NCBI RefSeq assembly: GCF_022899355.1
Contig: NZ_JALJCK010000007.1
Span: forward strand, 124,001 to 188,000
Direction: 5' to 3'
Length of the DNA: 64,000 nt
DNA from: Shinella yambaruensis
Lineage (GTDB): Bacteria; Pseudomonadota; Alphaproteobacteria; Rhizobiales; Rhizobiaceae
Position 1 is the stretch's first letter, and the number at the start of each line of letters is the position of its first letter. A program made the translations under genes and the position numbers. Of this stretch, positions 1-8,976 are shown piece by piece. The notes under the pieces are model-generated. The model had not been told where the DNA came from, did no database searches, and saw nothing but the letters and a program-made list of their open reading frames with translations.

Positions 1-1
1 C

Positions 2-484
2 CTGATGCCCTATATCGTCGCCTTCCAGACCATCCCGAGTGTCGCGCTCGCGCCGATCTTCCTGCAATGGTTCGGCTACGGCCTCGCCTCGAAGATCGTC
101 ATGGCGGCGCTGATCGCCTTCTTCCCGATGCTGGTCAACGTCATCGCCGGCCTGCAAGCCTCCGGCCGCGACGAGGTGCAGATGCTGAAAGCCTTCGGCG
201 CGAGCCGCCTCCAGATCCTCCTCAAGGTGCGCGTGCCGAATTCGCTGCCTTACGTCTTCGCGGGCCTCGGCCTCGGCGTGGTCTTCGCGCTGGTCGGCGC
301 CATCGTCGCCGAATTCGTCGGCGCGCAGAAGGGGCTCGGCAAGATGATCCTGCAATTCAACGAGCAGTTCAACATCGCCGGCATGTTCGCCATCCTCATC
401 GTGCTCGCCGCCATCGGCATGACGATGCACTCCATCGTCGGCATGGCCAAGCGCCGCGTCGTCTTCTGGGCGGGCGATCACTGA
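2..484 (+). CDS. ABC transporter permease, SsuC/TauC-type (5' truncated by window edge)
   Basis: This is the C-terminal 160 or so residues of an inner-membrane permease; the 5' end lies outside the window and the frame is open to the first bases. The EAA loop that contacts the ATPase is visible (LKAFGASRLQILLKVRVPNS), followed by at least two hydrophobic spans. In the nitrate/sulfonate/taurine (SsuC/TauC) class this loop pattern is typical. The next gene is a class III aminotransferase 82 bp downstream on the same strand, so both may belong to one amine- or sulfonate-use operon. The substrate cannot be told from this fragment. Confidence 0.85.
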   Translation: MMPYIVAFQTIPSVALAPIFLQWFGYGLASKIVMAALIAFFPMLVNVIAGLQASGRDEVQMLKAFGASRLQILLKVRVPNSLPYVFAGLGLGVVFALVGAIVAEFVGAQKGLGKMILQFNEQFNIAGMFAILIVLAAIGMTMHSIVGMAKRRVVFWAGDH

Positions 485-566
485 GACTTTTTCGCGCGGC
501 GGCGCCGTCCGCCGCGCGAGGGACTGAAAACAAGGGCGGGACGACCGTCCAGCAAGGAAGAGACCC

Positions 567-1856
567 ATGCAGACCACGCAGCGCGAAACGCCCGGCTTCA
601 CCAACTCCAGACAATACAGGGAGTATGCCGTGCGGCATCTCGCCAACGGCGTCTCCTCGACGCCGCGCACCGCGCAGCTTCCGGTGCCGGTCGCCATGGA
701 CCGTGCCCTCGACGCGATCCTCACCGATGTCGACGGCAACGACTACATCGACTACACGATGGGCTACGGCCCGCTGATCCTCGGCCACAATCCGCCGGAG
801 GTGGTCGCGGCGCTGAAGGCGGAGATCGACAAGGGTTTTCGCACGGCGAGCGTTCACCGGGGGGAGGGGCGGCTGGCCGAGCTGATCGCCGAGACCGTGC
901 CCTGCGGCGAGATCTCCTCCTTCGTCAGCACCGGGACCGAGGCCGTGCAGCTCGCCCTGCGCATCGCCCGCGCCGCGACCGGACGCACCCGCATCATCAA
1001 GTTTCGCGCCAACTATCACGGCTGGTTCGACAGCGTTCATGTCGCCAATGCACCCGGCAACGACGGCCCGGGCTCGGGGGGACAGGACCCCAAGGCGTCG
1101 GAAAACATCACGGTCGTCGACTGGGGCGACGCCGCCGCCCTCGAAAAGGTGATATCGAGCGACTATGCCGCCGTCATCCTCGAAGCGGCCGCGGTCAATG
1201 CCGGCTGCTTCGCGCCGCCGGAAGGTTTTCTGCAGGCCGTCCGCGACCTGACGCGCAAGCACGGCGTCGTCCTGATCTTCGACGAGGTCATCACCGGCTA
1301 CCGGCTGGCGCTCGGCGGCGCACAGGAGATGTTCGGCGTCACTCCCGATATCGCCGTCCTCGGCAAGGCCATCGGCGCCGGCATGCCGATCAGCGCGGTG
1401 ACCGGCAGCAGGGCGGTCATGGAGGCGCTGGTTGATGGCCGCGTGATGCATCGCGGCACGTTCAATGGCAATCCCCTCTCGGTCAGCGCGGCCATTGCCT
1501 GCGTGGAACGGCTGCAGCGGGACGGCGCGGAGATCTATCCGCGCATGACGGCGCAGGCTGCGGCCATACAGGCGCATATCAATGCGGAAGCGGCGGCTCT
1601 CGATCTCGACGTCTGCGCCAACGGCGTCGGCTCGGCGGTGCAGATCTTCACCGGCGTCCGGCAGATGGCGAACATCGCCGATCTTGCCAAGGCGGACAGG
1701 AGCAGGATCGTCCGGCTGACCGAGATGCTGATGATGAACGGGCTGATGCCGCTGCCGCGCGGTCTCATGTATCTCTCGGCGGCCCATACGGATGGCGATA
1801 TCGAAGCCACGATGCACGCCCTTTCGAAGGGGCTACACGCCTACGCCACGCTCTGA
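567..1856 (+). CDS. Class III PLP aminotransferase, glutamate-1-semialdehyde aminomutase-like
   Basis: A 429-residue fold-type I PLP enzyme. The phosphate/cofactor loop STGTEA is at about 121-126, the ring-stacking YHGW at 150-153, the PLP-binding Asp lies in IFDEVITGYR (237-246), the Schiff-base lysine is K267 in LGKAIGAG, and TFNGNPLS follows at about 298. Length and motifs match the GSA aminomutase/omega-aminotransferase group. Alphaproteobacteria normally make 5-aminolevulinate by ALA synthase, so a heme role is unlikely despite the neighbouring hemC gene. The position after a SsuC/TauC-type permease suggests it deaminates an imported amine. ATG at 567 follows an AGGAAGAG ribosome-binding site. 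Confidence 0.88.
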   Translation: MQTTQRETPGFTNSRQYREYAVRHLANGVSSTPRTAQLPVPVAMDRALDAILTDVDGNDYIDYTMGYGPLILGHNPPEVVAALKAEIDKGFRTASVHRGEGRLAELIAETVPCGEISSFVSTGTEAVQLALRIARAATGRTRIIKFRANYHGWFDSVHVANAPGNDGPGSGGQDPKASENITVVDWGDAAALEKVISSDYAAVILEAAAVNAGCFAPPEGFLQAVRDLTRKHGVVLIFDEVITGYRLALGGAQEMFGVTPDIAVLGKAIGAGMPISAVTGSRAVMEALVDGRVMHRGTFNGNPLSVSAAIACVERLQRDGAEIYPRMTAQAAAIQAHINAEAAALDLDVCANGVGSAVQIFTGVRQMANIADLAKADRSRIVRLTEMLMMNGLMPLPRGLMYLSAAHTDGDIEATMHALSKGLHAYATL

Positions 1857-1879
1857 ACCGCCCGGGGTGATCCCTATGG

Positions 1880-1908
1880 AAAGGCCGCGCCCGCCGGGCG
1901 TGGCCTTT
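1880..1908. terminator. Bidirectional hairpin terminator between convergent genes
   Basis: A 13-bp stem (one G-T wobble) with a 3-nt loop; left arm 1880-1892, right arm 1896-1908. The arms begin with AAA and end with TTT, so the hairpin can stop transcription from both the aminotransferase gene (+) and hemC (-), which converge here. Confidence 0.8.
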
Positions 1909-1914
1909 CGTCAT

Positions 1915-2847
1915 TCAGAGGGTCTTTACCAGGAAGTCGCTCGGGGCCTGGTCGAGCAATTGCCGGGCCAGCCTGCGACCAAGTTCGGCAGCGTCGGCGA
2001 CATCCGCCTCGCCGGAGGCCGAGATCACCTCGGAGCCGTCGAGGCGAAGGATCTCGCCGCGCAGGTGAATCCGCTCTCCGACGATCTCGGAGAGGCCGGC
2101 GATCGGCGTCTGGCACGAACCGTCGAGCACGGCGAGGAAGGCGCGCTCGGCGGCCATCCGACAGCCCGTCGCCGCATCGTCGAGCGGCGCAAGCAATTCG
2201 CCGACATGGGCGTCGTCCGCGCGCCGCTCGATCATCAGCGCGCCCTGACCGACGGCCGGCAACATGTCGGCCGTATCGATCGGCCGTCCGACGGCGCCGG
2301 ACATGTGCAGCCGGTTGAGGCCGGCCACGGCGAGAAGCGTCGCCACGGCGACGCCATCCTCCAGCTTCTTCAGTCGGGTCTCGACATTGCCGCGGAAATC
2401 GACGATCGCCAGGTCGGGCCGGCGATGGAGAAGCTGGGCGCGCCGCCGGACGCTCGACGTGCCGACGACCGCGCCCTCGGGCAGGTCCCACAGGCTTTCC
2501 CAGCGGGTGGAAACGAAGGCGTCGCGCGGGTCCTCGCGGACCAGGTGACAGCCGAGCGCCAGGCCCTCCGGCCGCTCGACCGGCACGTCCTTGACGCAGT
2601 GCACGGCCATGTCGATGGTGCCGTCGAGCAGCGCGTCCTCGATTTCCCGGGTGAAAAGACCCTTTCCGCCGACGTCGCGCAGGGCGCGATCCTGGATCCG
2701 GTCGGCGGTGGTCTTGATGACGACGATCTCGAACGCTTCTTCGGGCAGGCCGTGGGCGGCCATGAGCAGCGACCGGGTTTCGATGGCCTGCGTAAGTGCC
2801 AGAGGCGAACCCCGGGTGCCGATCTTCAAGGACGCGTTCTGTGTCAT
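1915..2847 (-). CDS. hemC: Porphobilinogen deaminase (hydroxymethylbilane synthase)
   Basis: A cytosolic enzyme that joins four porphobilinogen units into hydroxymethylbilane in tetrapyrrole synthesis. At 310 residues it has the normal length. Visible motifs are IGTRGSPLAL near residue 9, the catalytic-Asp segment AVHCVKDVP (81-89; the usual Ser is Cys here), GTSSVRRRAQL (129-139), and LDGSCQTPIAG, whose Cys245 should carry the dipyrromethane cofactor. It stands alone on the minus strand without hemD, hemE or other tetrapyrrole genes. In Rhizobiaceae the core hemC usually sits beside tsaD/hemD, so this may be a second or relocated copy; a genome-wide check would decide. Confidence 0.95.
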   Translation of the reverse strand: MTQNASLKIGTRGSPLALTQAIETRSLLMAAHGLPEEAFEIVVIKTTADRIQDRALRDVGGKGLFTREIEDALLDGTIDMAVHCVKDVPVERPEGLALGCHLVREDPRDAFVSTRWESLWDLPEGAVVGTSSVRRRAQLLHRRPDLAIVDFRGNVETRLKKLEDGVAVATLLAVAGLNRLHMSGAVGRPIDTADMLPAVGQGALMIERRADDAHVGELLAPLDDAATGCRMAAERAFLAVLDGSCQTPIAGLSEIVGERIHLRGEILRLDGSEVISASGEADVADAAELGRRLARQLLDQAPSDFLVKTL

Positions 2848-2964
2848 GTCGCTTGATTATCATTGCTGAATTTTGCGTGCAACGCACCGCCGATCTCGAA
2901 GGGCTGATCTCGATCCCTTACGACCGCCGTTCCTGCCAACCTGCGGCCTATACCGCGCGGTCGG

Positions 2965-3804
2965 TCACGGCGTGAAGAGGGTGAATTTCGTCATGGAGAT
3001 GGAGGTCGCCGCCACCTGGACGTGGTGGGCAAGCTCGGCCTCGACGCGCTCGACGGTCCAGCGGGTGGTGGGCGCGGCGATATTGACGGCGGCGACGGCC
3101 TGGCCATGGTCGTCGGTGATGGCGGCGGCGACGGAAATGTCCCCCATCACCGTCTCGTTGGCGACGATGGCGTAGCCTTTTTCGGCCGCCTCCTGGATGC
3201 GCGCGCGTAACAGGCCCTCGTCGGTCACCGTGGCGGGCGTCAGCGGACGCAGGTCCGTCTGGGCGAAGACCTCGTCCCGCTCGGCAGCGGTGCGACGGGA
3301 CAGGATGACGGTTCCCGACGCCGTGAAGAGTGCCGGCAGGCGGCTTCCCACCATGATGTCGACATTGACGAGATGCTGGCCGGGAAAACGGCCGACATAG
3401 ACGATCTCGGGCCCGTCGAGTTCCTGCAGGTTGGCGGTCTCGCCGACGCCGCGGCTGATCTGCAGGAGATAGGGGGCTGCCTTGTGCAGCACCTCATGGG
3501 CATGCAGGTAGTTGTAGGCGAATTGCAGGACCCGCGAGGTCAGGGTATAGTTGCGGCTGTTGTGCGCCCGGCGCAGGTAGCCGAGCGTTTCGAGCGTGTA
3601 GACCAGCCGCTGGGCGGCGCTGCGGTCGAGCCCCGCCGCCTTGGCGATGTCGGAAAGCGGCATCTGCCGGGCCGGGCCGTCGAAGGCGTGCAGGATGCGG
3701 AACATCTTCTCCGACGAGCCCACGAACAGCGAGGACCGCTTCGGATCGCCGCCGTCGTCCTTCGTCTCGTCCTGTGTCGCCGGGATGTCGGCCTTGCGTG
3801 ACAT
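2965..3804 (-). CDS. IclR-family transcriptional regulator (first of three)
   Basis: An N-terminal winged helix (SSEKMFRILHAFDG, then LSDIAKAAGLDRSAAQRLVYTLETLGYL in separate segments) is followed by the IclR effector-binding domain, with the typical LQELDGPEIVYVGRFPG and RLPALFTASGTVILS stretches. The ATG at 3804 is preferred over an in-frame upstream start near 3903, which would overlap the aldolase gene; it is preceded by GGAAGA. About 279 residues, normal for IclR. It is the last gene of the minus-strand operon and probably controls it. It strongly resembles the IclR proteins at 11875 and 20176. Confidence 0.9.
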   Translation of the reverse strand: MSRKADIPATQDETKDDGGDPKRSSLFVGSSEKMFRILHAFDGPARQMPLSDIAKAAGLDRSAAQRLVYTLETLGYLRRAHNSRNYTLTSRVLQFAYNYLHAHEVLHKAAPYLLQISRGVGETANLQELDGPEIVYVGRFPGQHLVNVDIMVGSRLPALFTASGTVILSRRTAAERDEVFAQTDLRPLTPATVTDEGLLRARIQEAAEKGYAIVANETVMGDISVAAAITDDHGQAVAAVNIAAPTTRWTVERVEAELAHHVQVAATSISMTKFTLFTP

Positions 3805-3845
3805 GCTGGTCTTCCGTTCTCGCCGTCCTGTCGGACCTTCCGTTT

Positions 3846-3875
3846 CGGATATGGCTGTAAACCCAGCCATATCCG
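3846..3875. promoter_or_regulatory. Perfect 12-6-12 inverted repeat upstream of iclR
   Basis: Left arm 3846-3857 (CGGATATGGCTG) and right arm 3864-3875 are exact reverse complements around a 6-nt spacer. It lies in the 95-bp gap between the aldolase gene and the iclR start. It could be an RNA hairpin that reduces read-through into iclR, or an operator for autoregulation; sequence alone does not decide. Confidence 0.6.
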
Positions 3876-3899
3876 TTGTCCACCGGCGCGGAAAACCTG

Positions 3900-4805
3900 T
3901 CACGCGGCCTTTTCGAGGCGTTCGAGCAGGCGGGCATATTCCGCGCGCAAGGCGTTGCGCAGTTCGTCCTTCGGCTGGCGCAATGGCATCAGCATGCGCG
4001 GCGCGTCGATGCCGATCATGTCCATCACTGATTTCATCGGGCCGGGATTGGTCTCGGCGAAGGCGAGGTTCATCAGCGGGATCAGCTCGCGGTGCAGCGC
4101 CAGCGCTTCCTGCGTCTTGCCGGAGGAGGCGAGATCGAACAGACGCCGCCAGGTGCGGGGCAGCAGGTTGGCGGTCACCACGATGCCGCCCTTTGCGCCG
4201 GCCGTGACATGCAGCGGGAACAGCGAATCCTCGCCGCTCAGCACCGTGAAGGACGGATCGACGCCAGCGACGACGCGCAGGTAATGGTACATGTCCGTGT
4301 TGCAGGCCTTCATGCCGATGATGCGCTCATGGCGCGACAGCTCGTGCAACACTTCGGGATCGATGGCGATGCGGGTGCGGTAGGGGATCTCGTAGATCAG
4401 GATCGGCAGCGGAGAATTGTCGGCATAGCGCAGGAAATAGTCGCGGATGCCGGCCTGCGTCGGGTTGGTATAATAGGGCGTGATGACGAGGAGGGCGTCC
4501 GCGCCGGCGCCGGCGAAATCCTTGCCGGCATCGAGCGCGTCGTGGAAGCCGGTGTCGAGCACGCCGGGGATGACCGGACCCGCACCGGCCATGGCCTTGG
4601 CGCTCATTTCCACGAAGCGGTTGCGCTCGCGGCGCGACACGGCCCCGTATTCGCCGGTGCCGCCGAGCGGCACGACGCCGTCGATGCCCTGCTGCTTCAG
4701 CCAGGCAAACAGCGCGTCGGTCGCCTTGACGTCGATCGTATCGTCGGCCTCGACCGGCGTGACGATCGCCGGAAGGATGCCGTGAAGGCCTGTGGAGTCG
4801 AGCAT
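3900..4805 (-). CDS. DapA/NanA-family aldolase (dihydrodipicolinate synthase superfamily)
   Basis: A 301-residue class I pyruvate-type lyase. The substrate-binding loop GGTGEYGAVS is at 48-57, the catalytic tyrosine is in ILIYEIPYRT (Tyr138) and the Schiff-base lysine is K166 in GMKAC. Being last but one in a transporter/oxidase operon under IclR control argues for a catabolic aldolase or dehydratase (2-keto-3-deoxy-sugar or 4-hydroxy-2-oxoacid type) rather than lysine synthesis. It would act on a 2-oxoacid produced by the FAD-linked oxidase of the same operon (inference). A clear ribosome-binding site, AAAGAAAGG, precedes the ATG. Confidence 0.88.
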   Translation of the reverse strand: MLDSTGLHGILPAIVTPVEADDTIDVKATDALFAWLKQQGIDGVVPLGGTGEYGAVSRRERNRFVEMSAKAMAGAGPVIPGVLDTGFHDALDAGKDFAGAGADALLVITPYYTNPTQAGIRDYFLRYADNSPLPILIYEIPYRTRIAIDPEVLHELSRHERIIGMKACNTDMYHYLRVVAGVDPSFTVLSGEDSLFPLHVTAGAKGGIVVTANLLPRTWRRLFDLASSGKTQEALALHRELIPLMNLAFAETNPGPMKSVMDMIGIDAPRMLMPLRQPKDELRNALRAEYARLLERLEKAA

Positions 4806-4873
4806 GGAAATTCCTTTCTTTCAAACGGCGGGAGGGTGAAGGCGGCCCGGCTGCGAGCCGCCCTGCAACGAGA

Positions 4874-6643
4874 TCAGCGGGCGAGGCTGCGCTGGCGCAT
4901 GCGGTCGGCGGTGAAGATCAGCACCGAGATGAAGACGAGCAGGCAGGTGGAGACCGCCGCGATGACCGGCGAGACCTGCAAGGTCACCTCGTCCCAGAAC
5001 TGCTTGGGCAGCGTGGCGCTGAGGCCGCCGGACGAGAAGAGCGCGATGGTCAGCTCGTCGAAGGAGGTGGCGAAGGCGAAGAGGAAGGCCGAGAACATGC
5101 CCGCCGCGAGGATCGGGAAGGTCACGTAGTAGAGGCTCTTCGCCGGGCTTGCGCCGAGGCTCTGGGCCGCAAGGTCGAGCCGCGTGTCGTAGTTGCGCAG
5201 CACGGCCACCATGGTCATCACCACATAGGGAACGCAGACGACCGTATGGCCGATGATGAGGCCGAGCGAGGTGCCGACGAGGTTCAGTTCCGCGAAGACG
5301 TAGAACAGGCCGACGGCGATGATGATGCGCGGGGCGACGATGGGCGACAGCACGAAGGCGAGCAGCGCCGCCTTGCCGCGGATATTGGCGCGGGCAAGGA
5401 GGAAGGCGGCCGGAACGCCGATCAGCATCGACAGGATGCCGGTGCCGAGCGCCACCGTCAGCGAGCGCCAGAGCGCCTGCGTCCAGACCGGCGTGTTCCA
5501 CATCTGCGCATACCATTCCGTGGTGAAGCCCGACGGCGGCCAGTTGAGGCCGGCCTGGCTGAACGAGATCGGCACCATCAGGAAGGCGGGAACGCTGATG
5601 AGGACGAGGATCGTCCAGACGAAGACGGTCAAAGGCCAAGGCGTCTTGCCGGCGTCGGTGCTCTTGCCGCTGCCGGGAAAGAGGCCGATCAGCCCATCGC
5701 TGGCATCGCCCACCATGGTCAGTATCTTCGCCCCGGCGCGGCGGGCTGCCGTGTCGCGGTTGGTGGTGCCGGCGGGGCTTTCGCCCGTCAGCGTCGCGAA
5801 GCCGAACACCCGGTCGTAGAGGATGAAGACGATCAGCACCACGACGAGAAGCAGCACGGAGATGGCGCCGGCAAGGCCCCAGTTCAGCGTCTGCTGCACC
5901 TGGTCGATGATGAGCTGGGTGATCATCGTCTCGAACCGGCTGCCGAGCAGGGCCGGTACGATGAAGAAGCCGATGGCGGTGACGAAGACCATGATGGCGG
6001 CGGCGGCGACGCCCGGCATCGACAGTGGGAAATAGATCGTCCAGAAGGCTGCGCCGGGGCGGGCGCCGAGCGTCGAGGCGGCGCGCGGCAGGTTGCGGTC
6101 GATGTTCTCCATCACGGCGAGCATGGTCATGACGGCGAGCGGCAGCATGGCGTGGACCATGCCGACGAGGACCGCGCCGAGGCTGTAGATGAGGTTGGCC
6201 GGCCGGTCGATGACGCCGATCGACAGCAGGAACTGGTTGACGACGCCGTTACGGCCGAGGATCACCACCCAGGCGAAGGCGCGCACCAGGAAGCTCGTCC
6301 AGAAGGAGAGGAGCACCAGGAAGATCAGCCGGCCCTTCATGCGCGGGCTGGCCGTCGAGATCAGGTAGGCGACCGGATAGGCGAGCGCCACGGAAAGCAG
6401 CGTGGTAATCAGCGAGATCTTCAGCGTGATCCAGAGGACCCGGAGATAGAGATCGGAGGCGAAGAGCTGCTTGTAGGCGGCGAGCGAAAAGCCCTCCGCA
6501 TCGACGAAGCTGAGCGAGAGGAGCTTGCCGACAGGATAGACCAGGAAGCCGACGAGCAGCAGCAGGAGCGGCGCGATCATCAGCCAGTTCTTGAGCCAGC
6601 CCGGCATGGGCGCGGAGCGGGTGCGGTTGGAAACGGCGCTCAT
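4874..6643 (-). CDS. Fused double-permease subunit of a spermidine/putrescine/Fe3+-type ABC importer
   Basis: A 589-residue inner-membrane protein with two permease halves in one chain. The first EAA loop is at about 188-207 (RAASTLGARPGAAFWTIYFP) and the second at about 491-511 (AAQSLGASPAKSLYYVTFP), joined by a polar linker at about 285-335. This equals PotB plus PotC, or an FbpB-type duplication. The ATG at 6643 is used because it falls 4 bases after the stop of the ATPase gene; an in-frame extension to 6742 would overlap that gene by about 95 bp. It should pair with the ATPase at 6648 and the binding protein at 7823. Confidence 0.88.
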   Translation of the reverse strand: MSAVSNRTRSAPMPGWLKNWLMIAPLLLLLVGFLVYPVGKLLSLSFVDAEGFSLAAYKQLFASDLYLRVLWITLKISLITTLLSVALAYPVAYLISTASPRMKGRLIFLVLLSFWTSFLVRAFAWVVILGRNGVVNQFLLSIGVIDRPANLIYSLGAVLVGMVHAMLPLAVMTMLAVMENIDRNLPRAASTLGARPGAAFWTIYFPLSMPGVAAAAIMVFVTAIGFFIVPALLGSRFETMITQLIIDQVQQTLNWGLAGAISVLLLVVVLIVFILYDRVFGFATLTGESPAGTTNRDTAARRAGAKILTMVGDASDGLIGLFPGSGKSTDAGKTPWPLTVFVWTILVLISVPAFLMVPISFSQAGLNWPPSGFTTEWYAQMWNTPVWTQALWRSLTVALGTGILSMLIGVPAAFLLARANIRGKAALLAFVLSPIVAPRIIIAVGLFYVFAELNLVGTSLGLIIGHTVVCVPYVVMTMVAVLRNYDTRLDLAAQSLGASPAKSLYYVTFPILAAGMFSAFLFAFATSFDELTIALFSSGGLSATLPKQFWDEVTLQVSPVIAAVSTCLLVFISVLIFTADRMRQRSLAR

Positions 6644-6647
6644 CGGC

Positions 6648-7748
6648 TCAGTTCCTCGCGCTTTCCGGGATCGCCACGGCGTCCGTGCCGTGCCAGGCGA
6701 GCGCCACGCGGTCGCCCATGCGGAAGGTCTCGCCGCTCGCACGGGTCGGGAAGGCGGCGACGAGATCGGGAAGTTCCTCTTCGGCGGCCTTCATGTAGAC
6801 CTTGGTGAGGCTGCCCGTCACCATGACGTCGGTGACGGTGGCCTGCAGCTTTGCACCATCCACCTCGCCCGCCGGGGCGATGGAAAGGTTCTGCGGCCGG
6901 ATCATGATGTGCACGGCCGCGCCCGGCGCAAGCCGGCCGTCGGCGAGCGCACGCCCCTTGATGCCCTTGGCGCCGATAGCCACGGAGATCTCCCCGCCCT
7001 CGACCGCCTCGACCTTCGCCGGCAGCAGGTTCGATTCGCCGAGGAAGTCGGCGACGAAGAGGGTCTCGGGGCGGAAATAGAGGTCGCCCGGCGTGCCGAG
7101 CTGCTCGATCCTGCCGGAATTCATCAGGCAGATGCGATCCGACATGGTCATCGCCTCTTCCTGGTCGTGGGTGACGTAGATGATCGTTGCGCCGAGTTCG
7201 CGGTGGATGCGCTTGATCTCGAGCTGCATGTGCTCGCGCAGCTTCTTGTCGAGCGCGCCGAGCGGCTCGTCCATCAGGATGATCGAGGGCCGGTAGACCA
7301 TGCAGCGGGCCAGAGCCACGCGCTGCTGCTGGCCGCCCGAAAGCTCCTTGGGATAGCGCTGCGCGATATGCGGCAGGCGGATCATCTCCAGCGCCTCCTG
7401 CGCGCGGCGCCTGGCCTCGCCGGCCTCGATCTTGCGCATCTTCAGCGGGAAGGCGATGTTCTCCAGGATCGTCATGTGCGGGAAGAGCGCATAGTTCTGG
7501 AAGACGACGCCGATGTCGCGCAGGTGCGGCGCGCTGTAGGTCACGTCGTCGCTGCCGATCAGCACCGCGCCGCCATCGGGCCGCGCCAGGCCCGCGACGA
7601 GGCTGAGGAGTGTCGTTTTTCCCGAGCCGGACGGCCCGAGCAAGGTGAGGAATTCGCCCTCTGCGACGACGAGGTCCGTCTCGGCGAGTGCGACGAAATC
7701 CCCGTAGCGTTTGGAGAGTTTCTGCACGGTCAGGCTGGATGACGACAT
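6648..7748 (-). CDS. ABC importer ATPase, PotA/FbpC-type
   Basis: A 366-residue ATPase with Walker A GPSGSGKT (38-45), signature LSGGQQQR, Walker B IILMDEPLGALD, the switch His in VTHDQEEAMTMSD, and a C-terminal TOBE-type regulatory domain beginning near residue 235. This layout is the MalK/PotA class that energises uptake of polyamines, Fe3+ or small organic solutes. It lies between the binding-protein gene (upstream in the operon) and the fused permease. Confidence 0.93.
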   Translation of the reverse strand: MSSSSLTVQKLSKRYGDFVALAETDLVVAEGEFLTLLGPSGSGKTTLLSLVAGLARPDGGAVLIGSDDVTYSAPHLRDIGVVFQNYALFPHMTILENIAFPLKMRKIEAGEARRRAQEALEMIRLPHIAQRYPKELSGGQQQRVALARCMVYRPSIILMDEPLGALDKKLREHMQLEIKRIHRELGATIIYVTHDQEEAMTMSDRICLMNSGRIEQLGTPGDLYFRPETLFVADFLGESNLLPAKVEAVEGGEISVAIGAKGIKGRALADGRLAPGAAVHIMIRPQNLSIAPAGEVDGAKLQATVTDVMVTGSLTKVYMKAAEEELPDLVAAFPTRASGETFRMGDRVALAWHGTDAVAIPESARN

Positions 7749-7779
7749 GGGGTGCCCTGCTGAAAAGAGAGAGAGGGGC

Positions 7780-7804
7780 GGGGCCCGCGCCGTGCGCGGG
7801 CCCC
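7780..7804 (-). terminator. Intercistronic hairpin after the binding-protein gene
   Basis: An 11-bp GC stem (7780-7790 with 7794-7804) and a 3-nt loop, 19 bp after the stop of the binding-protein gene. No T-run follows, so partial termination or 3'-end protection of the upstream message is more likely than full termination. Confidence 0.6.
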
Positions 7805-7822
7805 CGGATACGGATCAGCGGA

Positions 7823-8905
7823 TCAGGTGAGCAGCCAGCTGTTGTAGCGCTCGATAACGGCGGCCTGGTTGTCGAGCCAGTACTTGGCGTCGATCTGCAC
7901 CCCGCTCTCGATGTTCTTCGGGAAGGTCGGCGAATCCTGTGCGACCTTCGGGTCGATCAGGTCGAAGGCGGCCGGCTGGGTGACGCCGGCGGCAAAATAT
8001 TCCATCAGCGCGGCCTGACGCTTGGCGTCGGAGGCGAACTTGATGAACTCGCGGCAGGCATCCGCGTTCGGCGTGCCGGCGAGGATCGACCAGCTGTCGA
8101 GGCCCCAGATGTTCTGGTCCCAGACGATCTCGACAGGCGCGCCGCCGGCGCGGGCGGACTGGGCGCGCGAGACCCAGGTCGGGATGAGGTCGACCTCGCC
8201 GGAAGTCAGCATCTGCTCCACCTGCGCGCCGCTGGTCCAGAAGACGTCGATGTTCTGCTTGATCGTGTCGAGCTTCTTGAAGGCGCGGTCGATGTCGCAG
8301 GGATAGACGTCCTTGGTGGCGACGCCATCGGCCAATAGCGCCTGCTCGATCGTGTCGAAGGGATGTTTGCGCAGCGCCCGGCGGCCCTCGAAACCTTCGA
8401 CATTGAAGAAATCGGCCCAGGATTTCGGCGCCTCGCGGCCCTCGAAGGCATCCGAGCGATAGGCGAGGACGGTGGTATAGACATTGTTGCCGACGCCGTA
8501 TTCCGACATGTACTGCTTGGGCATGGTGGCGATGACCGGGTCGCTTTCGAGGCCGTGCGGCTCCAGGTATTTCTTGTCGCCGGAGGTCAGCATCAGGATG
8601 GCCGGCTGGCTGATCTTGGCCATGTCCCAGGTATAGGCGCCGGCATCGACCATCGAGCGGATCTGCGCGGTCGGCTCGGCATTGGCCTGCACGCCGACGA
8701 CCTCGATGCCCGTCGCCTCCTGGAACGGACCATAGAAGACGGCGCCGTAGGCCTTGGTATAGATGCCGCCGTCGTCGCGCACGACGATACGCTTGCCCTC
8801 AGCGCGCGAGGGCGTCCAGATGGCCGGGGCGGCCAGCGCCGCACCCGCGATGGCGGTGGTCTTGAGAAGCCGGCGGCGCGACCAGCCCTGGTTGAGAATG
8901 CTCAT
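7823..8905 (-). CDS. Periplasmic solute-binding protein, PotD/AfuA-type, Tat-exported
   Basis: A 360-residue extracellular binding protein. The N-terminus has a twin-arginine signal (SRRRLLK, then a hydrophobic alanine-rich stretch and a processing site near residue 35). The mature part begins KRIVVRDDGG and follows the PotD/Fe3+-binding pattern, with DMAKISQPAIL and IWGLDSWSILAGTPNADACREFIKF. It delivers the solute to the fused permease. Tat export means the protein folds before export. Polyamine, opine or organic-acid ligands are all possible. Confidence 0.88.
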   Translation of the reverse strand: MSILNQGWSRRRLLKTTAIAGAALAAPAIWTPSRAEGKRIVVRDDGGIYTKAYGAVFYGPFQEATGIEVVGVQANAEPTAQIRSMVDAGAYTWDMAKISQPAILMLTSGDKKYLEPHGLESDPVIATMPKQYMSEYGVGNNVYTTVLAYRSDAFEGREAPKSWADFFNVEGFEGRRALRKHPFDTIEQALLADGVATKDVYPCDIDRAFKKLDTIKQNIDVFWTSGAQVEQMLTSGEVDLIPTWVSRAQSARAGGAPVEIVWDQNIWGLDSWSILAGTPNADACREFIKFASDAKRQAALMEYFAAGVTQPAAFDLIDPKVAQDSPTFPKNIESGVQIDAKYWLDNQAAVIERYNSWLLT

Positions 8906-8976
8906 TTCAGTTCTCCTCTTTCGCTGTTGATTGTCGGAACCGGCATGGCCGCCGGTGTGGCATTGTCGCCGCTGGA

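Noticed and set aside
567..1856. Class III aminotransferase as a heme-pathway hemL with hemC
   Set aside because: Alphaproteobacteria use ALA synthase, and the gene is convergent with hemC, separated by a terminator; the pairing is probably accidental.
1792..2856. Long open frame opposite hemC
   Set aside because: It is the complementary-strand shadow of a high-GC gene; hemC motifs are complete on the other strand and this frame has no family pattern.
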